Part shown: positions 46,945 to 56,300 of the stretch, piece after piece
Layout: every line of letters starts with the position of its first letter
How positions within the stretch are numbered: the stretch's first letter is position 1
DNA from: Bradyrhizobium xenonodulans
GTDB lineage: Bacteria > Pseudomonadota > Alphaproteobacteria > Rhizobiales > Xanthobacteraceae
Assembly (NCBI RefSeq): GCF_027594865.1
Contig: NZ_CP089391.1
Location: forward strand, 5,052,501 to 5,116,500
Direction of reading: 5' to 3'
Length of the DNA stretch: 64,000 nt
Notes under the pieces: model-generated
The model's input: the letters and a program-made list of their open reading frames with translations, nothing else
Database searches by the model: none
Told to the model about the DNA's origin: nothing
Translations under genes and position numbers: made by a program

Positions 46945-48072
46945 CTATTTCTTACGCCAGACGAACAGTCCGGACATCGCATAGTTCCACACCACGCCCA
47001 TCAGCGCGCCGGCCATGCCGGCCAGCCACCAGATCGGCTCCTGGTCGTAGACCGAGAAGGCGACGCCGACATTGGCGAGCAGGCCGACGCTGCACACGAT
47101 GTAGAAGGCGATCAGGCCGCGCAGCAGCGCAAAGCCCTTCAGCCGCTGGTCGCGATAGGTGAGGAAGTTGTTGAGGACGAAGTTGCTGGTCATGGCGACG
47201 ATGGCGCCGGCGGCCTGCGCCTCCGCGAACGGCGCCTTGAACAGCTGAAGAGCGACGAACAGCGTCGTCAGATGCACCACGAGGCCGATGCCGCCGACCA
47301 TCGCGAACAGGATGAAGCGCAGTGAGACGGCATCGTTGGTGAACTTCGCCAGCACCAGGCCGAGAAAGTCCAGTGCGACCATGGAATCGAGCTTGCTCTC
47401 GCCATGCTGGCGCTCGCCGAACGTGTAGGGAATTTCCACGGCTCGCAAGGCGCCGTTCGCGCTGGCGACGACGTCGAGCAGAATCTTGAAGCCGTGCACC
47501 GACAGTTTTGGCGCAAGCTGCTCGAAACGATCCCGGCGGATCATGAAGAAGCCGCTCATGGGATCGGCGATCTCGACTCGCAACGCCTTCCTGGCGAGCT
47601 CGGTCGCCAGCGCGCTGGCGCCGGCACGCTGCTTGTTGAAGCCTTCGCTCTTGTAGCCCTCGATGTAGCGGCTGCCGACCACGAGCTCGGCCTCGTCGCT
47701 TGCGAGCAGCAACAGCATCTTCGGCAGTTGCGTCTCGTCGTGCTGGAGGTCGGCGTCGATCACGGCCACATAGGGCGCGCTCGAGGCCAGGATGCCCTCG
47801 ATGCAGGCGCCGGACAGGCCGCGGCGGCCGATGCGGCGCACACAGCGCACGCGGCTGTCTTGCTGCGCCAGTGCGCGCACGACGTCCCAGGTGCCGTCGG
47901 GCGAATTGTCGTCGACGAACACGACTTCCCAGGCGACGTTGACGAGCGTCGCCTCCAGCCGCCGGTACAGCACCGTGACGTTGTCGCGCTCGTTGAAGGT
48001 CGGGACGATGACCGACAGTTCCGGCCCCTCATGAGCCTGGTTGCCGACGCCCGGTCTGATCGCTTCATTCAT
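46945..48072 (-). CDS. Polyprenyl-phosphate sugar transferase: GT2 (Dpm1/GtrB-like) fused to GtrA
   Basis: A 375-residue protein. The GT2 domain (about 20-240) has LSVIVPTFNERDNV, FVDDNSPDGT and VIDADLQHDE, the UDP/GDP-sugar and metal sites. A GtrA-like domain (about 245-370) has four helices and is thought to help flip the lipid-linked sugar. ATG 48072 is chosen; upstream residues are unlike the family. It is upstream of the ArnT-like gene with a six-base gap, so the operon probably makes and then uses a polyprenyl-phosphate-linked sugar for an envelope modification. Confidence 0.93.
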   Translation of the reverse strand: MNEAIRPGVGNQAHEGPELSVIVPTFNERDNVTVLYRRLEATLVNVAWEVVFVDDNSPDGTWDVVRALAQQDSRVRCVRRIGRRGLSGACIEGILASSAPYVAVIDADLQHDETQLPKMLLLLASDEAELVVGSRYIEGYKSEGFNKQRAGASALATELARKALRVEIADPMSGFFMIRRDRFEQLAPKLSVHGFKILLDVVASANGALRAVEIPYTFGERQHGESKLDSMVALDFLGLVLAKFTNDAVSLRFILFAMVGGIGLVVHLTTLFVALQLFKAPFAEAQAAGAIVAMTSNFVLNNFLTYRDQRLKGFALLRGLIAFYIVCSVGLLANVGVAFSVYDQEPIWWLAGMAGALMGVVWNYAMSGLFVWRKK

Positions 48073-48331
48073 GACGGCAGCGTATATCCGCCGCGTCCTG
48101 CGCTGCCAAGTTCTTGAACCAAGAGCCGGGGGTTTCTCTGGGAGACGGCCCAAAAGGGCCCTAAAATGCCAACGACCCCGGAACGGCGGACCAGCGCGTA
48201 CATCCGGCGCAGGCCCAAGCTATTCCAAGGTCGTTCCAGCGCCGGAGTTTTCGCTCAACGTCGCCGTTAGGGGCTAGATGGGGATGGCGAAACCGCTTTG
48301 CAAGAGGGCCAAAAGACCCTTTTTTCAGACT
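48073..48331. other. Intergenic region upstream of the GT2 gene, nothing else seen
   Basis: About 260 bases between the GT2 start and the small membrane protein stop. It would carry the promoter of the GT2-ArnT operon. An AGGG...CCCT-type weak dyad near 48304 was not convincing. Confidence 0.35.
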
Positions 48332-48532
48332 CTAGTTCGGGACTTCCTTGATGATCGGTCCACGCGGCGCGGGGGCGGCCGGGGCTGCGGGAGCCGCAGC
48401 AGGGGCCTGCTCGACCTTCGCCGGCTTGGGCGGCTTGCCGTATTGTCCGATCGGCCCGAACACGACGGCGACCGCCAGCACGATCGCCGCGACGATCGCG
48501 CCCAGAATGCCACCCACCGACTCAGACGACAT
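48332..48532 (-). CDS. Small membrane protein with Pro/Ala-rich tail
   Basis: A 66-residue protein with one hydrophobic segment (about 8-26, GGILGAIVAAIVLAVAVVFG) and a Lys/Pro/Ala-rich tail (PKPAKVEQAPAAAPAAP). It may be a single-pass inner-membrane protein. I do not recognise the family. The start codon is the first Met of a hydrophobic-leading frame. It is isolated between the GT2 gene and the secreted protein at 48687. Confidence 0.65.
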   Translation of the reverse strand: MSSESVGGILGAIVAAIVLAVAVVFGPIGQYGKPPKPAKVEQAPAAAPAAPAAPAPRGPIIKEVPN

Positions 48533-48686
48533 GGAAACCCGTCCCCGTTCCAGATGCGTCCAGTGATACCATGGATGCGCGCGGCGCCGAAAGGGCTGCC
48601 GGAGGGGGCGAATAGCGAATGGCGAGCAGCGAATGAGGCAAACCCGCCTTCTTCTGCCCTGGTTGCTATTCGCCGCTCCCCATTTC

Positions 48687-49067
48687 CTATTTCGCTGGCG
48701 GCCGGTGCTTGACGAAGGCCGTCACGATGTCCTTCTGCGCCGACTCGACCGCCCTGTTCGCGGTGGCGAGATGGGCGCCGGAATCGATATTGGGATATTG
48801 CGTGGTGAGATAGTCGAGCAGCGCCACCCGGTAATATTGCCGCTCCGACGGACAGGCGCCGGCGACCGAGCGGCCAAAGTCCTGTTCCGACAGGCCCTGA
48901 TTGGAGTCGCGCGAATACTCCCGCGCCAGGCAATGCCAATAATCGTCGCGGCCTTGCTGGGCGAGCTTCTGCGCCCCCTTGGCGTCGTCGTCGTCCGCCA
49001 TTGCAGAATATGTCATGGCAACAGATGTCATCATGACGAGCGCCGCTCCCACCATCAGCATCCGCAT
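48687..49067 (-). CDS. Small secreted hypothetical protein
   Basis: A 126-residue protein. A signal peptide (MRMLMVGAALVMMTSVAM, cleavage near AMA) precedes an acidic DDDDAKGAQKL and a soluble helical-looking body with two Cys (HCLAREY, GACPSER) that could form a disulfide. ATG 49067 follows AAGGAG. The family is unknown to me. It is convergent with nothing close: upstream is the divergent DUF72 gene. Confidence 0.75.
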   Translation of the reverse strand: MRMLMVGAALVMMTSVAMTYSAMADDDDAKGAQKLAQQGRDDYWHCLAREYSRDSNQGLSEQDFGRSVAGACPSERQYYRVALLDYLTTQYPNIDSGAHLATANRAVESAQKDIVTAFVKHRPPAK

Positions 49068-49170
49068 TCTTGTTCTCCTTTTTTCGCGGGTCCCATGGCA
49101 AAGCTTAGACGGGACGCGGCAACTGGCCAATCACATCTGGTTTGATTAGGATGAGGTCCCTCCCCCGTCG

Positions 49171-50007
49171 ATGCGAGATCCTCCCGTGGCCAAAGCAAAA
49201 ACCGCGTCCAAAAAATCCGGCAACATCTTCATCGGCATCGGCGGCTGGACCTTCGAGCCCTGGCGCGGCGTGTTCTATCCGGAGAAGCTGACGCAGGCGA
49301 AGGAGCTGTCCTATGCCGCCTCGAAGCTGACCTCGATCGAGATCAACGGCACCTATTACGGCTCGCAGAAGCCGGAGAGCTTTCGCAAATGGGCGGGCGA
49401 AGTGCCCGACGGATTCGTGTTCTCGGTGAAGGGACCGCGCTTCGCCACCAACCGCCGCGTGCTGGCCGAGGCCGGCGATTCCGTCAAACGGTTCTACGAT
49501 TCCGGCGTGCTGGAACTCGGCGACCGGCTCGGGCCGGTGCTGTGGCAGTTCGCACCGACCAAGAAATTCGACGGCGCCGATTTCGGTGCGTTTCTCGAGC
49601 TGCTGCCGCGCAAGCTCGAGGGCCGCGCGCTGCGCCATGTCGTCGAGGTTCGCCACGACAGTTTTTGCACGCCTGATTTCATCGCGCTGATCCGCGAGTT
49701 CGAGACGCCCGTGGTGTTCGCCGAGCACGGCAAATATCCGGCGATCGCGGACGTTGCCGGCGACTTCGTCTATGCCCGGCTCCAGAAGGGCAATGACGAG
49801 ATCAAGACCTGCTATCCGCCGAAGCAGCTCGATGCCTGGGCTGAGCGCTTTGAGGCATGGGCCGACGGCGGCGAACCCGACGATTTGCCGAAGGTCGACA
49901 AGAGCAAGCCCAAGAAGGAGCCGCGCGACGTGTTCGCCTATGTGATCCACGAGGGCAAGGTGCGCGCACCCCACGGCGCCATGGAACTGATCGCGCGGGT
50001 GAGCTGA
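49171..50007 (+). CDS. DUF72-domain protein (YecE-like)
   Basis: A 278-residue TIM-barrel DUF72 protein. IGIGGWTFEPWRGVFYPE near residues 20-38 is the family start motif, and further landmarks include VKGPRFATNRR and WQFAPTKKFD. The function of the family is unclear. The start is uncertain: ATG 49171, or GTG 49186 which is five codons later and gives a family-like AKAKT N-terminus. DUF488 follows eight bases after the stop, and this pairing is common. Confidence 0.88.
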   Translation: MRDPPVAKAKTASKKSGNIFIGIGGWTFEPWRGVFYPEKLTQAKELSYAASKLTSIEINGTYYGSQKPESFRKWAGEVPDGFVFSVKGPRFATNRRVLAEAGDSVKRFYDSGVLELGDRLGPVLWQFAPTKKFDGADFGAFLELLPRKLEGRALRHVVEVRHDSFCTPDFIALIREFETPVVFAEHGKYPAIADVAGDFVYARLQKGNDEIKTCYPPKQLDAWAERFEAWADGGEPDDLPKVDKSKPKKEPRDVFAYVIHEGKVRAPHGAMELIARVS

Positions 50008-50015
50008 GGCGTCCC

Positions 50016-50477
50016 ATGGCAAGAGCAAAAAAGCTGTTCACCATCGGCTACGAGCAGACGCCGCCCAAGGCGGTGCTGGATGAGCTGGAAGAGGCCGGCG
50101 TCAAGCTCGTGGTCGACGTGCGCGCGGTGACGTCGTCGCGGCGGCCGGGCTTTTCCAAGAAGCAGCTGTCCGCAGGCCTCGATGAGCGCGGCATCGCCTA
50201 TGTGCATCTCGCCGCGCTCGGTACCCCCAAGGAAGGTCGCCTTGCCGCGCGTAGCGGGCAGTACGACATGCTGCAGAAGATCTTTTCAAAGCACCTGAAG
50301 ACGCCGGAAGCCCGGGAGCAGATGGACGAACTCTCGGCGCTGGTGAAGAAGGCCGGCCCCGTCTGCCTGCTCTGCTACGAGCGCGACCACACCCACTGCC
50401 ATCGCCAGATGATCGCGGAGATCATCGAGGAGCGCGACGGCGTGGCGGTGAAGAATCTGGCGGGGCAGCAGGTGTAG
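50016..50477 (+). CDS. DUF488-domain protein
   Basis: A 153-residue protein with TIGYEQTPP (about 8-16), the ValAspValArg pattern VVDVRAVTSSRRPGFS and CYERDHTHCHR near residue 121-131. This CxExDxxxCHR motif is the family hallmark. The reaction is unknown. It lies eight bases after the DUF72 gene, a common pairing. Ends 122 bases before the convergent PhzF-family gene. Confidence 0.88.
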   Translation: MARAKKLFTIGYEQTPPKAVLDELEEAGVKLVVDVRAVTSSRRPGFSKKQLSAGLDERGIAYVHLAALGTPKEGRLAARSGQYDMLQKIFSKHLKTPEAREQMDELSALVKKAGPVCLLCYERDHTHCHRQMIAEIIEERDGVAVKNLAGQQV

Positions 50478-50571
50478 CACTGCCGCTGTTGTCAGCCGTG
50501 CCACCGACGTAGCAGCTCGGCCGTACATCCTTCGAGGCTCGCAAGAGCTCGCACCTCTGGATGACGGGACT

Positions 50572-50600
50572 ACCCCCGGCGTGCCGCGCGCCTTGGGGGT
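50572..50600. terminator. Weak bidirectional stem-loop between convergent genes
   Basis: ACCCCC (50572-50577) pairs with GGGGGT (50595-50600), with inner GGCG...CGCC. It overlaps the last base of the PhzF stop codon. Evidence is structural only. Confidence 0.35.
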
Positions 50601-51514
50601 TACCCCTCCTCCGCCAGCTTGAACGTCCCCTCCATCATCTGTACGCAGCTGCCGCCGACATGCGCGGAGACGATCTTGCCGTCCTGCTTGCGCACGCGCG
50701 TCTGGAGGATGCTTGGCCGGCCCATGTCAAACCCCTGGCCGACCGTGAGCTTCAGCTCGCCGTCACGCATGGGATCGAGATCGGCGAACAGCGCGGCGGC
50801 CGCAACGGTGGCGCTGCCGGTGGCGGGGTCCTCAGTCAGGCCGCTGGCGCCGCGCATGAACATTCGCGCCTGTCGCTCGCAAGGCGCCTCCGCCGCGGGC
50901 ACGTCACGCGTATAGAACCACACCGACCGGGCGCCGTCGCGCGGCAAGACCCTGCCGTAGGCCGCAGCATCAGGCCGAGCCCGCTTCAATGCCTCACGCG
51001 AATGCAGCTCGATCACCAGAAACGCGTTTCCGACGGTGACGATTTGCGGCGCGTGGCTGTCGGTCCTGACGTCGTCTGCGCTGAGCGAGATGCAGCTCGC
51101 GGCTTCAGCGGCCGACAACTGTGCAAGCCGCGCGAGCGGCTGCGGCGCGGTGAGCTCGGTTCGGATCACCCTTCCCTGCGCTCGCACGATATCGACCGGG
51201 ACCAGCCCGGCCTTCTCCTCGAACAGCACGCGCGGCTTCGGCTCTTTCGCCATCGAAGCAAGCACGAAGGCGGTGCCGACATTCGGATGGCCGGCAAAAG
51301 CAATCTCCAGCACGGGCGTGAAGATACGCACCTCGGCGTCGTTGGCCTTGTCGCGCGGCGGCAGCACGAAGGTGGTCTCGGAATAATTGAACTCGGTCGC
51401 GATCGCCTGCATCTGCGCGGTCGAAAGCCCGCCGGCATCCAGCACTACGGCGAGCTGGTTGCCGCCGAAGGCGCGATCGGTGAACACGTCGACGGTGACG
51501 TAGCGGCGCTGCAT
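50600..51514 (-). CDS. PhzF-family isomerase
   Basis: A 304-residue protein with the duplicated fold of the PhzF/YddE family. The catalytic Glu is in TEFNYSETTFV near residue 46. GHPNVGTAFVL near 75-85 and the C-terminal GGSCVQMMEGTF complete the pattern. The family includes phenazine-biosynthesis PhzF, but no phz genes are present here, so it is probably an isomerase or lactonase-type enzyme of unknown substrate. ATG 51514 has no strong ribosome site. Confidence 0.9.
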   Translation of the reverse strand: MQRRYVTVDVFTDRAFGGNQLAVVLDAGGLSTAQMQAIATEFNYSETTFVLPPRDKANDAEVRIFTPVLEIAFAGHPNVGTAFVLASMAKEPKPRVLFEEKAGLVPVDIVRAQGRVIRTELTAPQPLARLAQLSAAEAASCISLSADDVRTDSHAPQIVTVGNAFLVIELHSREALKRARPDAAAYGRVLPRDGARSVWFYTRDVPAAEAPCERQARMFMRGASGLTEDPATGSATVAAAALFADLDPMRDGELKLTVGQGFDMGRPSILQTRVRKQDGKIVSAHVGGSCVQMMEGTFKLAEEG

Positions 51515-51713
51515 CTTTCACTTCCTCATGCCAATCGCGGCCGCGACCGGCCGCATCGCGCGGCAGTCTACAGGCCGGCAACATCGCTCGTCATGCCCCA
51601 AAATTCGGAGCACTCGGAGCAATCGCGATGACGTGTTGGAAGCGGAGAAGCTGCAATCGTTCGCGACGCCGGGCTGGCGGATTTCACCAGCCCGGTATCG
51701 TCTGCCGTGATCG

Positions 51714-51941
51714 TTAGTAGGCGTAGGCGTACGGCGATGAGTATACCGTGTTCGGCAGGCAGGGCGGCTGCCTGTAAGGCGCGGTGGCATATGCGCCCTC
51801 TGCCGGAGCCCTGACGCAATAATCCGCCGTTGCCTGGGTTGCGGCGGCGCGCGTCGGGGTGATGTGGCGCGCGGATGCGGCCTGGGTCTGGAAGACGGCG
51901 GCGGCGATCATGGCGGCCGCAGCAAGGGTCGATCGGGTCAT
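51714..51941 (-). CDS. Small secreted protein, Tyr/Pro/Ala-rich
   Basis: A 75-residue protein. The signal peptide (MTRSTLAAAAMIAAAVFQTQA, cleavage near ASA) is clear. The mature part has two Cys (YCVRAP and PPCLPN) and ends in a Tyr-rich SSPYAYAY. The family is unknown to me. Small secreted proteins of this style are frequent in rhizobia. It is downstream of the cyclase gene on the opposite side of a 140-base gap. Confidence 0.65.
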   Translation of the reverse strand: MTRSTLAAAAMIAAAVFQTQAASARHITPTRAAATQATADYCVRAPAEGAYATAPYRQPPCLPNTVYSSPYAYAY

Positions 51942-52084
51942 TGGCTTTCTCCGGATTGCAAACGGAAGGCGAGATGTTCGGCTTCCACTGTGCGAGACCC
52001 GAAAGCTACCAGAGACAGTTCATCACGCGTGTTCAACGGAGCGCGACCAGCTTCAACGAAACGCGACTCGCATTTGAAGGCGCG

Positions 52085-53392
52085 TTATCCCAATTGAAAC
52101 ACCGCGACCGGCTGCTCGTAGCCGCGGACCTCGACTTCGCCGAGCGCAACGGCGTCCGCACCGTCATCGCCGAGCGCCTCGCGCACGGACGCGGAGATCA
52201 GGAGTTGCGAGCCGAACTCCTTGTTGAGTGCCTCCAGCCGCGAGGCGAAGTTCACGGTGTCGCCGATCACGGTGTATTCCTTGCGGCGGGGCGAGCCGAT
52301 ATTGCCGGCAACGACCTCACCGAAATGAATGCCGATGCCGATTCTGAGCGGCCAGCTCGTTTGCGCGTTGATGCGGTCCATCGCGGTCAGCATCTCGCGG
52401 CCCGCCGCGACCGCGCGATGCGCGGCGTCGGCGGCTTCCAGCGGCGCACCGAACAGCGCGAGAAAGCCGTCGCCGAGAAACTTGTTCACGATGCCGCCCT
52501 GGCGATCGAGGATGTCGACCAGCACGGCGAAGGCGCCGTCGAGCCGCTCGACGACCTCCGTCGGCGTGCGCGACTGCGCGCCGGCGGTGAAACCGCGGAA
52601 GTCGACGAACATCACGGCAACGCGGCGGAGATCGCCACTGGCGCTGGTTCCCGCCGCCATCAACCGCTCCACCACCTGAGGCGAGACGTGCTGGCCGAAC
52701 AGGTTGGTCACCCGGTCGCGCGCAGTCGCCGCCGCGATGCTCGCGCCAAATTGCCGCCGCAGCTGCGCGCCGACGGCTCCGGCCAGCACGCCGCAGATCA
52801 GGATGACGACGCTGCGCACGACGTGGAAATAGATCAGGGGCTCGCCGGCGTCGCTGGCCGAATTGTAATACAGCGCGACGGCCAGGAGTTCGGCGGCGGC
52901 CACAAATCCCGTGAAGGTGGAGAGCCAGAAATCGAGCCGCAGAGTCGAAAGGATGACAAAGATGAAATAGACCAGTGGCAACACGAAACCGAGCGCCTGG
53001 CTCGCTCCCATGCTGCGGATCTGCAGAATCAGGATGATCGTCGGCAGCGACGTTTCGATTGTTGCGCCGATATAGCGCCTGACCACCGGCAGGTCGCGAT
53101 CGAGCTTGAGGTTTCGCCTGATCTGGCTGTGGACCCAGACCTCGAAGAGAATGAAGCCCCCCACGAGAATGTATTCGCGGACGAGACCCTCCGTCCCGCG
53201 CCAGACCCGGTTCACGAGAGCTGGATCGATCAGGAAGGTTGCTGTGAGGAACACGACTATGACGCAGCCCGTCGTGATCAGCGCTCTCACCCGCAACAGC
53301 TCGGTGCGCAGCACCTCCCGCGTCAGCTCGCGCTCGAACTCCTCCGACATCACGGCATGCTGCCGCGTCTTCCTGCTCGCAAACCTGACCAT
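52085..53392 (-). CDS. Class III adenylate/guanylate cyclase, six-helix membrane type
   Basis: A 435-residue protein. The N-terminal half (about 20-215) has five or six hydrophobic segments. The class III cyclase domain is at about 245-430. MFVDFRGFTAG and GDGFLALFG hold the metal-binding Asp residues and GDTVNFASRLE the Asn-Arg pair. ATG 53392 follows AGGGG/GGTGG; a later ATG at 53350 is possible. It starts within 30 bases after the ABC operon stop and could be its last gene, although this is uncertain. Confidence 0.88.
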   Translation of the reverse strand: MVRFASRKTRQHAVMSEEFERELTREVLRTELLRVRALITTGCVIVVFLTATFLIDPALVNRVWRGTEGLVREYILVGGFILFEVWVHSQIRRNLKLDRDLPVVRRYIGATIETSLPTIILILQIRSMGASQALGFVLPLVYFIFVILSTLRLDFWLSTFTGFVAAAELLAVALYYNSASDAGEPLIYFHVVRSVVILICGVLAGAVGAQLRRQFGASIAAATARDRVTNLFGQHVSPQVVERLMAAGTSASGDLRRVAVMFVDFRGFTAGAQSRTPTEVVERLDGAFAVLVDILDRQGGIVNKFLGDGFLALFGAPLEAADAAHRAVAAGREMLTAMDRINAQTSWPLRIGIGIHFGEVVAGNIGSPRRKEYTVIGDTVNFASRLEALNKEFGSQLLISASVREALGDDGADAVALGEVEVRGYEQPVAVFQLG

Positions 53393-53422
53393 TCCACCCC
53401 TCGATTCCGGGGGCATTCTGCC

Positions 53423-54586
53423 TCAATCCAGCGTGCGGCGGAAGCGCGTCACGGCGATGGTCATGGCGACCAGCATCAAGGCCGCCAGCGCCAGGGTGTC
53501 GAAGCGCAAATTCTGCATGGTCGCGCCCTTCAGCATGATGGCGCGGACGATGCGCAGATAGTGCGTCAGCGGCAGGCATTCGCCGAGATATTGCGCCCAG
53601 ACCGGCATGCCGGCGAACGGGAACATGAAGCCGGATAGCAGGATGCTCGGCAGGAAGAACATCATCGACATCTGCATGGCCTGGAGCTGGTTCTGCACCA
53701 GCGTCGAGATCGTGTAGCCGATCGCCAGATTGGTGGTGATGAACAGCGTCGAGAGCAGCGCCAGCAGGAACAGATTGCCGAGCACGGGCACGCCGAACAG
53801 GCCGACGCCGATGCCGATGATCAGAAAGGCCTGGACGAAACCGACCAGCACGTAAGGGATGATCTTGCCGAACATCACCTCGACCGGCCTGATCGGCATC
53901 GACAACAGGCTCTCCATGGTGCCGCGCTCGACCTCGCGCGTGACGGAGAGCGAGGTGAAGATCAGCATGGTCATGGTGAGGATGGTGCCGACCAGACCCG
54001 GCACGATGTTGAGGCTGGAGGCCGCGGCCGGGTTGTAGCGGGCATGCGCGCGGATCTCGAACGGCATCTCCGGGGGATCGCCGATATAGAGATCGTGCTT
54101 GAGCGCGGTCTGCACGACCATGCCGAGCGAGCCGATTGCCGAGCTCGCCGCCACGGGATCGGTGGCGTCCGCTGCAACCAAAAGCGCCGGCTTGTCGCCG
54201 CGCCGCACCGCCCGCTCGAAGCCGCGTGGGATCTCGACCCCGAACAGCACCTTGCCGGATTTCAGCAGATTGTCGAAATCGTCGACGTCGTGCACTTCAT
54301 AGAGAAAGCGGAAATATTTGGTGTTCTCCAGCGCCTTCAGGATCGAGCGGGCAAGATCGGAGTCTTCCTGGAGCAGCACGGCGCTCGGCAGATTGTGCGG
54401 CGTGGTGTTGATGGCATAGCCGAACAGCATGAGCTGCATCACCGGCAGCATCACGATCATGGCGAACGAGACACGGTCGCGTCTGAGCTGGATGAACTCC
54501 TTGATCAGCATCGCATAAGAGCGCCGCAGGAAGCCGAAGCGCTCCCGGATTTCGCGTAGCGGCGCGGGATGATCGGCGGCGCTCAT
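53423..54586 (-). CDS. ABC-2 type export permease
   Basis: A 387-residue permease of the YhhJ/YbhR type. One helix lies near residue 38, a long periplasmic loop (about 60-185) follows, then five helices in the C-terminal half (about 195-385). MQLMLFGYAINTTPHNLP near 55-75 is typical. It overlaps the ATPase gene by four bases. It is the last membrane part of the tetR-hlyD-ABC-ABC operon and would export the substrate of the HlyD-like adaptor, probably a drug or lipid-like compound. The substrate is unknown. Confidence 0.93.
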   Translation of the reverse strand: MSAADHPAPLREIRERFGFLRRSYAMLIKEFIQLRRDRVSFAMIVMLPVMQLMLFGYAINTTPHNLPSAVLLQEDSDLARSILKALENTKYFRFLYEVHDVDDFDNLLKSGKVLFGVEIPRGFERAVRRGDKPALLVAADATDPVAASSAIGSLGMVVQTALKHDLYIGDPPEMPFEIRAHARYNPAAASSLNIVPGLVGTILTMTMLIFTSLSVTREVERGTMESLLSMPIRPVEVMFGKIIPYVLVGFVQAFLIIGIGVGLFGVPVLGNLFLLALLSTLFITTNLAIGYTISTLVQNQLQAMQMSMMFFLPSILLSGFMFPFAGMPVWAQYLGECLPLTHYLRIVRAIMLKGATMQNLRFDTLALAALMLVAMTIAVTRFRRTLD

Positions 54587-55515
54587 TGGAAATTGTCCCT
54601 GGATCGGCTCATCAGCTCGATGAACACGTCTTCGAGCGAGGGCGATGATTTGTGCCAGTGCAGGCCGCCCTGCTCACGCCACGGCGCGATGCTGGCTTCG
54701 AGCGCCGCGACGTCGCGCCCCGAAACGTGCAAGGAGGTGCCGAACGGCGCCACCATGTCGATTCCGGGCTTGCCGGTGAGCGCGGCCGTGAGCTCGTTCA
54801 GGTTCTCGCCTGTGACCGTGTAGGTCGACAGCGCGGATCCCGCGATCACCTCCTCCACCGTGCCGTGCGTCAGCAGATGGCCGTAGGCGATGTAGGCGAT
54901 CTCGTGACAGCGTTCGGCCTCGTCCATGTAGTGGGTCGAGACCAGCACGGTGAGACCGTCGGCTGCGAGCGCATGGATCTCGTTCCAGAAATCGCGCCGC
55001 GCCTTCGGATCGACGCCGGCGGTCGGCTCGTCCAGCAGCAGCAATTTCGGACTGGGCAGCGTGCAGGCCCCGAGCGCCAGGCGCTGCTTCCAGCCGCCGG
55101 AGAGCTCGCCCGCGAGCTGCTCTTCGCGCCCCGACAATCCGAGCCGCTTGATCATCTCGCGCGCGGCACCGCGCGCATCGGTGAGGCCATAGAGTCGCGC
55201 GACGAATTCGAGGTTCTCGCGGACGGAGAGGTCCTGGTACAGGCTGAAGCGCTGGGTCATGTAGCCGACCTGGCGCTTGATCTTCTCGGCATCGCGCCGG
55301 ATGTCGTAACCGAGGCACGTCCCCTCGCCGCTGTCCGGCGTGAGCAGCCCGCAGAGAATGCGGATGGTGGTGGTCTTGCCCGACCCGTTCGGCCCGAGGA
55401 AGCCGTAGATCGAGCCGCGCTTCACCTGCATCGACAGATCATGCACGACCTCGCGGCCGCCGAACGATTTGGTCAGGCCCTTGACGTCGATCGCGATGCC
55501 ATTGCCGCCGTTCAT
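54583..55515 (-). CDS. ABC export ATPase
   Basis: A 310-residue ATPase. The Walker A GPNGSGKTT (about 42-50), signature LSGGWKQR (near 140), Walker B LLLLDEP (near 158) and H-loop STHYMDEAE (near 191) are all present. The C-terminal extension of about 80 residues is of the CcmA/YhiH type. It overlaps the HlyD-like gene upstream by four bases and the permease gene downstream by four bases, so all are translationally coupled. ATG 55515 is chosen because the family starts there. Confidence 0.95.
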   Translation of the reverse strand: MNGGNGIAIDVKGLTKSFGGREVVHDLSMQVKRGSIYGFLGPNGSGKTTTIRILCGLLTPDSGEGTCLGYDIRRDAEKIKRQVGYMTQRFSLYQDLSVRENLEFVARLYGLTDARGAAREMIKRLGLSGREEQLAGELSGGWKQRLALGACTLPSPKLLLLDEPTAGVDPKARRDFWNEIHALAADGLTVLVSTHYMDEAERCHEIAYIAYGHLLTHGTVEEVIAGSALSTYTVTGENLNELTAALTGKPGIDMVAPFGTSLHVSGRDVAALEASIAPWREQGGLHWHKSSPSLEDVFIELMSRSRDNFQ

Positions 55516-56300
55516 CGCTTGTCCGCCACCGGTGTCTTTGGATTGAGGTAGACGTCGATCGGCTGCCCCACGCGCAGGGCATCGGGGCGCGAGGGCCGCG
55601 CCTGGACGAGATAGACGAGCTTGTTGCGCTCCTCGAGGCTGTAGATGACAGGCGGGGTGTATTCGGCCGAGGTCGCGATGAAGTAGATTTTTGCGGTGAG
55701 ATCGGCGGCGCAATTGTCGCACACGATCCGCACGGTGTCGCCGATCGCGAGCTTCGGCAGTTCGGTCTCGGGCACGAAGAAGCGCAGCTTCATGTTGCCG
55801 GGCGGCATGATCGACAGCACCGGCCGCTGCGCCGCCACCATCTCGCCCTCGCGGAAATAGATCTGCTGGATGGTGCCGGCAACGGGCGCAAAGCCCTTGC
55901 GCCGCGCCATCCGCGTCTCCGACGTCGCCACCCGCGCTTCCGCGACGCGCAAGGCCGACACGGCGGAGTCGAGATTGGCCTGCGTGCCGGAGCCGGTCTT
56001 GCTCAGCGAGGCCGCACGATCATAGGTCTGCTGCGCGTTGGCCAGCGTTGCCTTGTTCTGGTTGAGATCGGCAAGCTGGAGGTCGTCGTCGACGGAATAG
56101 AGCTGATCGCCGACCTTGACCTCGTCGCCCTCGCGGACGCCGAGCTTGGTCACCCGGCCGGCTTCGTCCGGGCTGACGAAGATCATGTCGGCCTCGACCC
56201 AGCCCTGGAAGCCGGGATCGCGCTTCTCCTTGCAGCCGGCGAGTCCGGTCGCGAGCACGGCTGCCAATGCGAATCTGAAAATGACTTGCGACGACCTCAT
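55512..56300 (-). CDS. HlyD-family membrane-fusion lipoprotein
   Basis: A 262-residue periplasmic adaptor. The signal LATGLAGC gives a lipobox Cys near residue 23. The barrel-lipoyl part FVSPDEAGRVTKLGVREGDEVKVGDQLYSVDD region and a short alpha-hairpin (about 80-130) with NKATLANAQQTYDRAASL follow, then the second lipoyl-like half and beta-barrel. It links the ABC-2 exporter to the outer-membrane side, in the YbhG/EmrA style. Four-base overlaps couple it to tetR upstream and the ATPase downstream. Confidence 0.93.
   Translation of the reverse strand: MRSSQVIFRFALAAVLATGLAGCKEKRDPGFQGWVEADMIFVSPDEAGRVTKLGVREGDEVKVGDQLYSVDDDLQLADLNQNKATLANAQQTYDRAASLSKTGSGTQANLDSAVSALRVAEARVATSETRMARRKGFAPVAGTIQQIYFREGEMVAAQRPVLSIMPPGNMKLRFFVPETELPKLAIGDTVRIVCDNCAADLTAKIYFIATSAEYTPPVIYSLEERNKLVYLVQARPSRPDALRVGQPIDVYLNPKTPVADKR

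Noticed and set aside
48301..48326. AGGG...CCCT hairpin with T-run
   Set aside because: The stem is only four bases, and orientation does not fit the end of the small membrane protein gene well.
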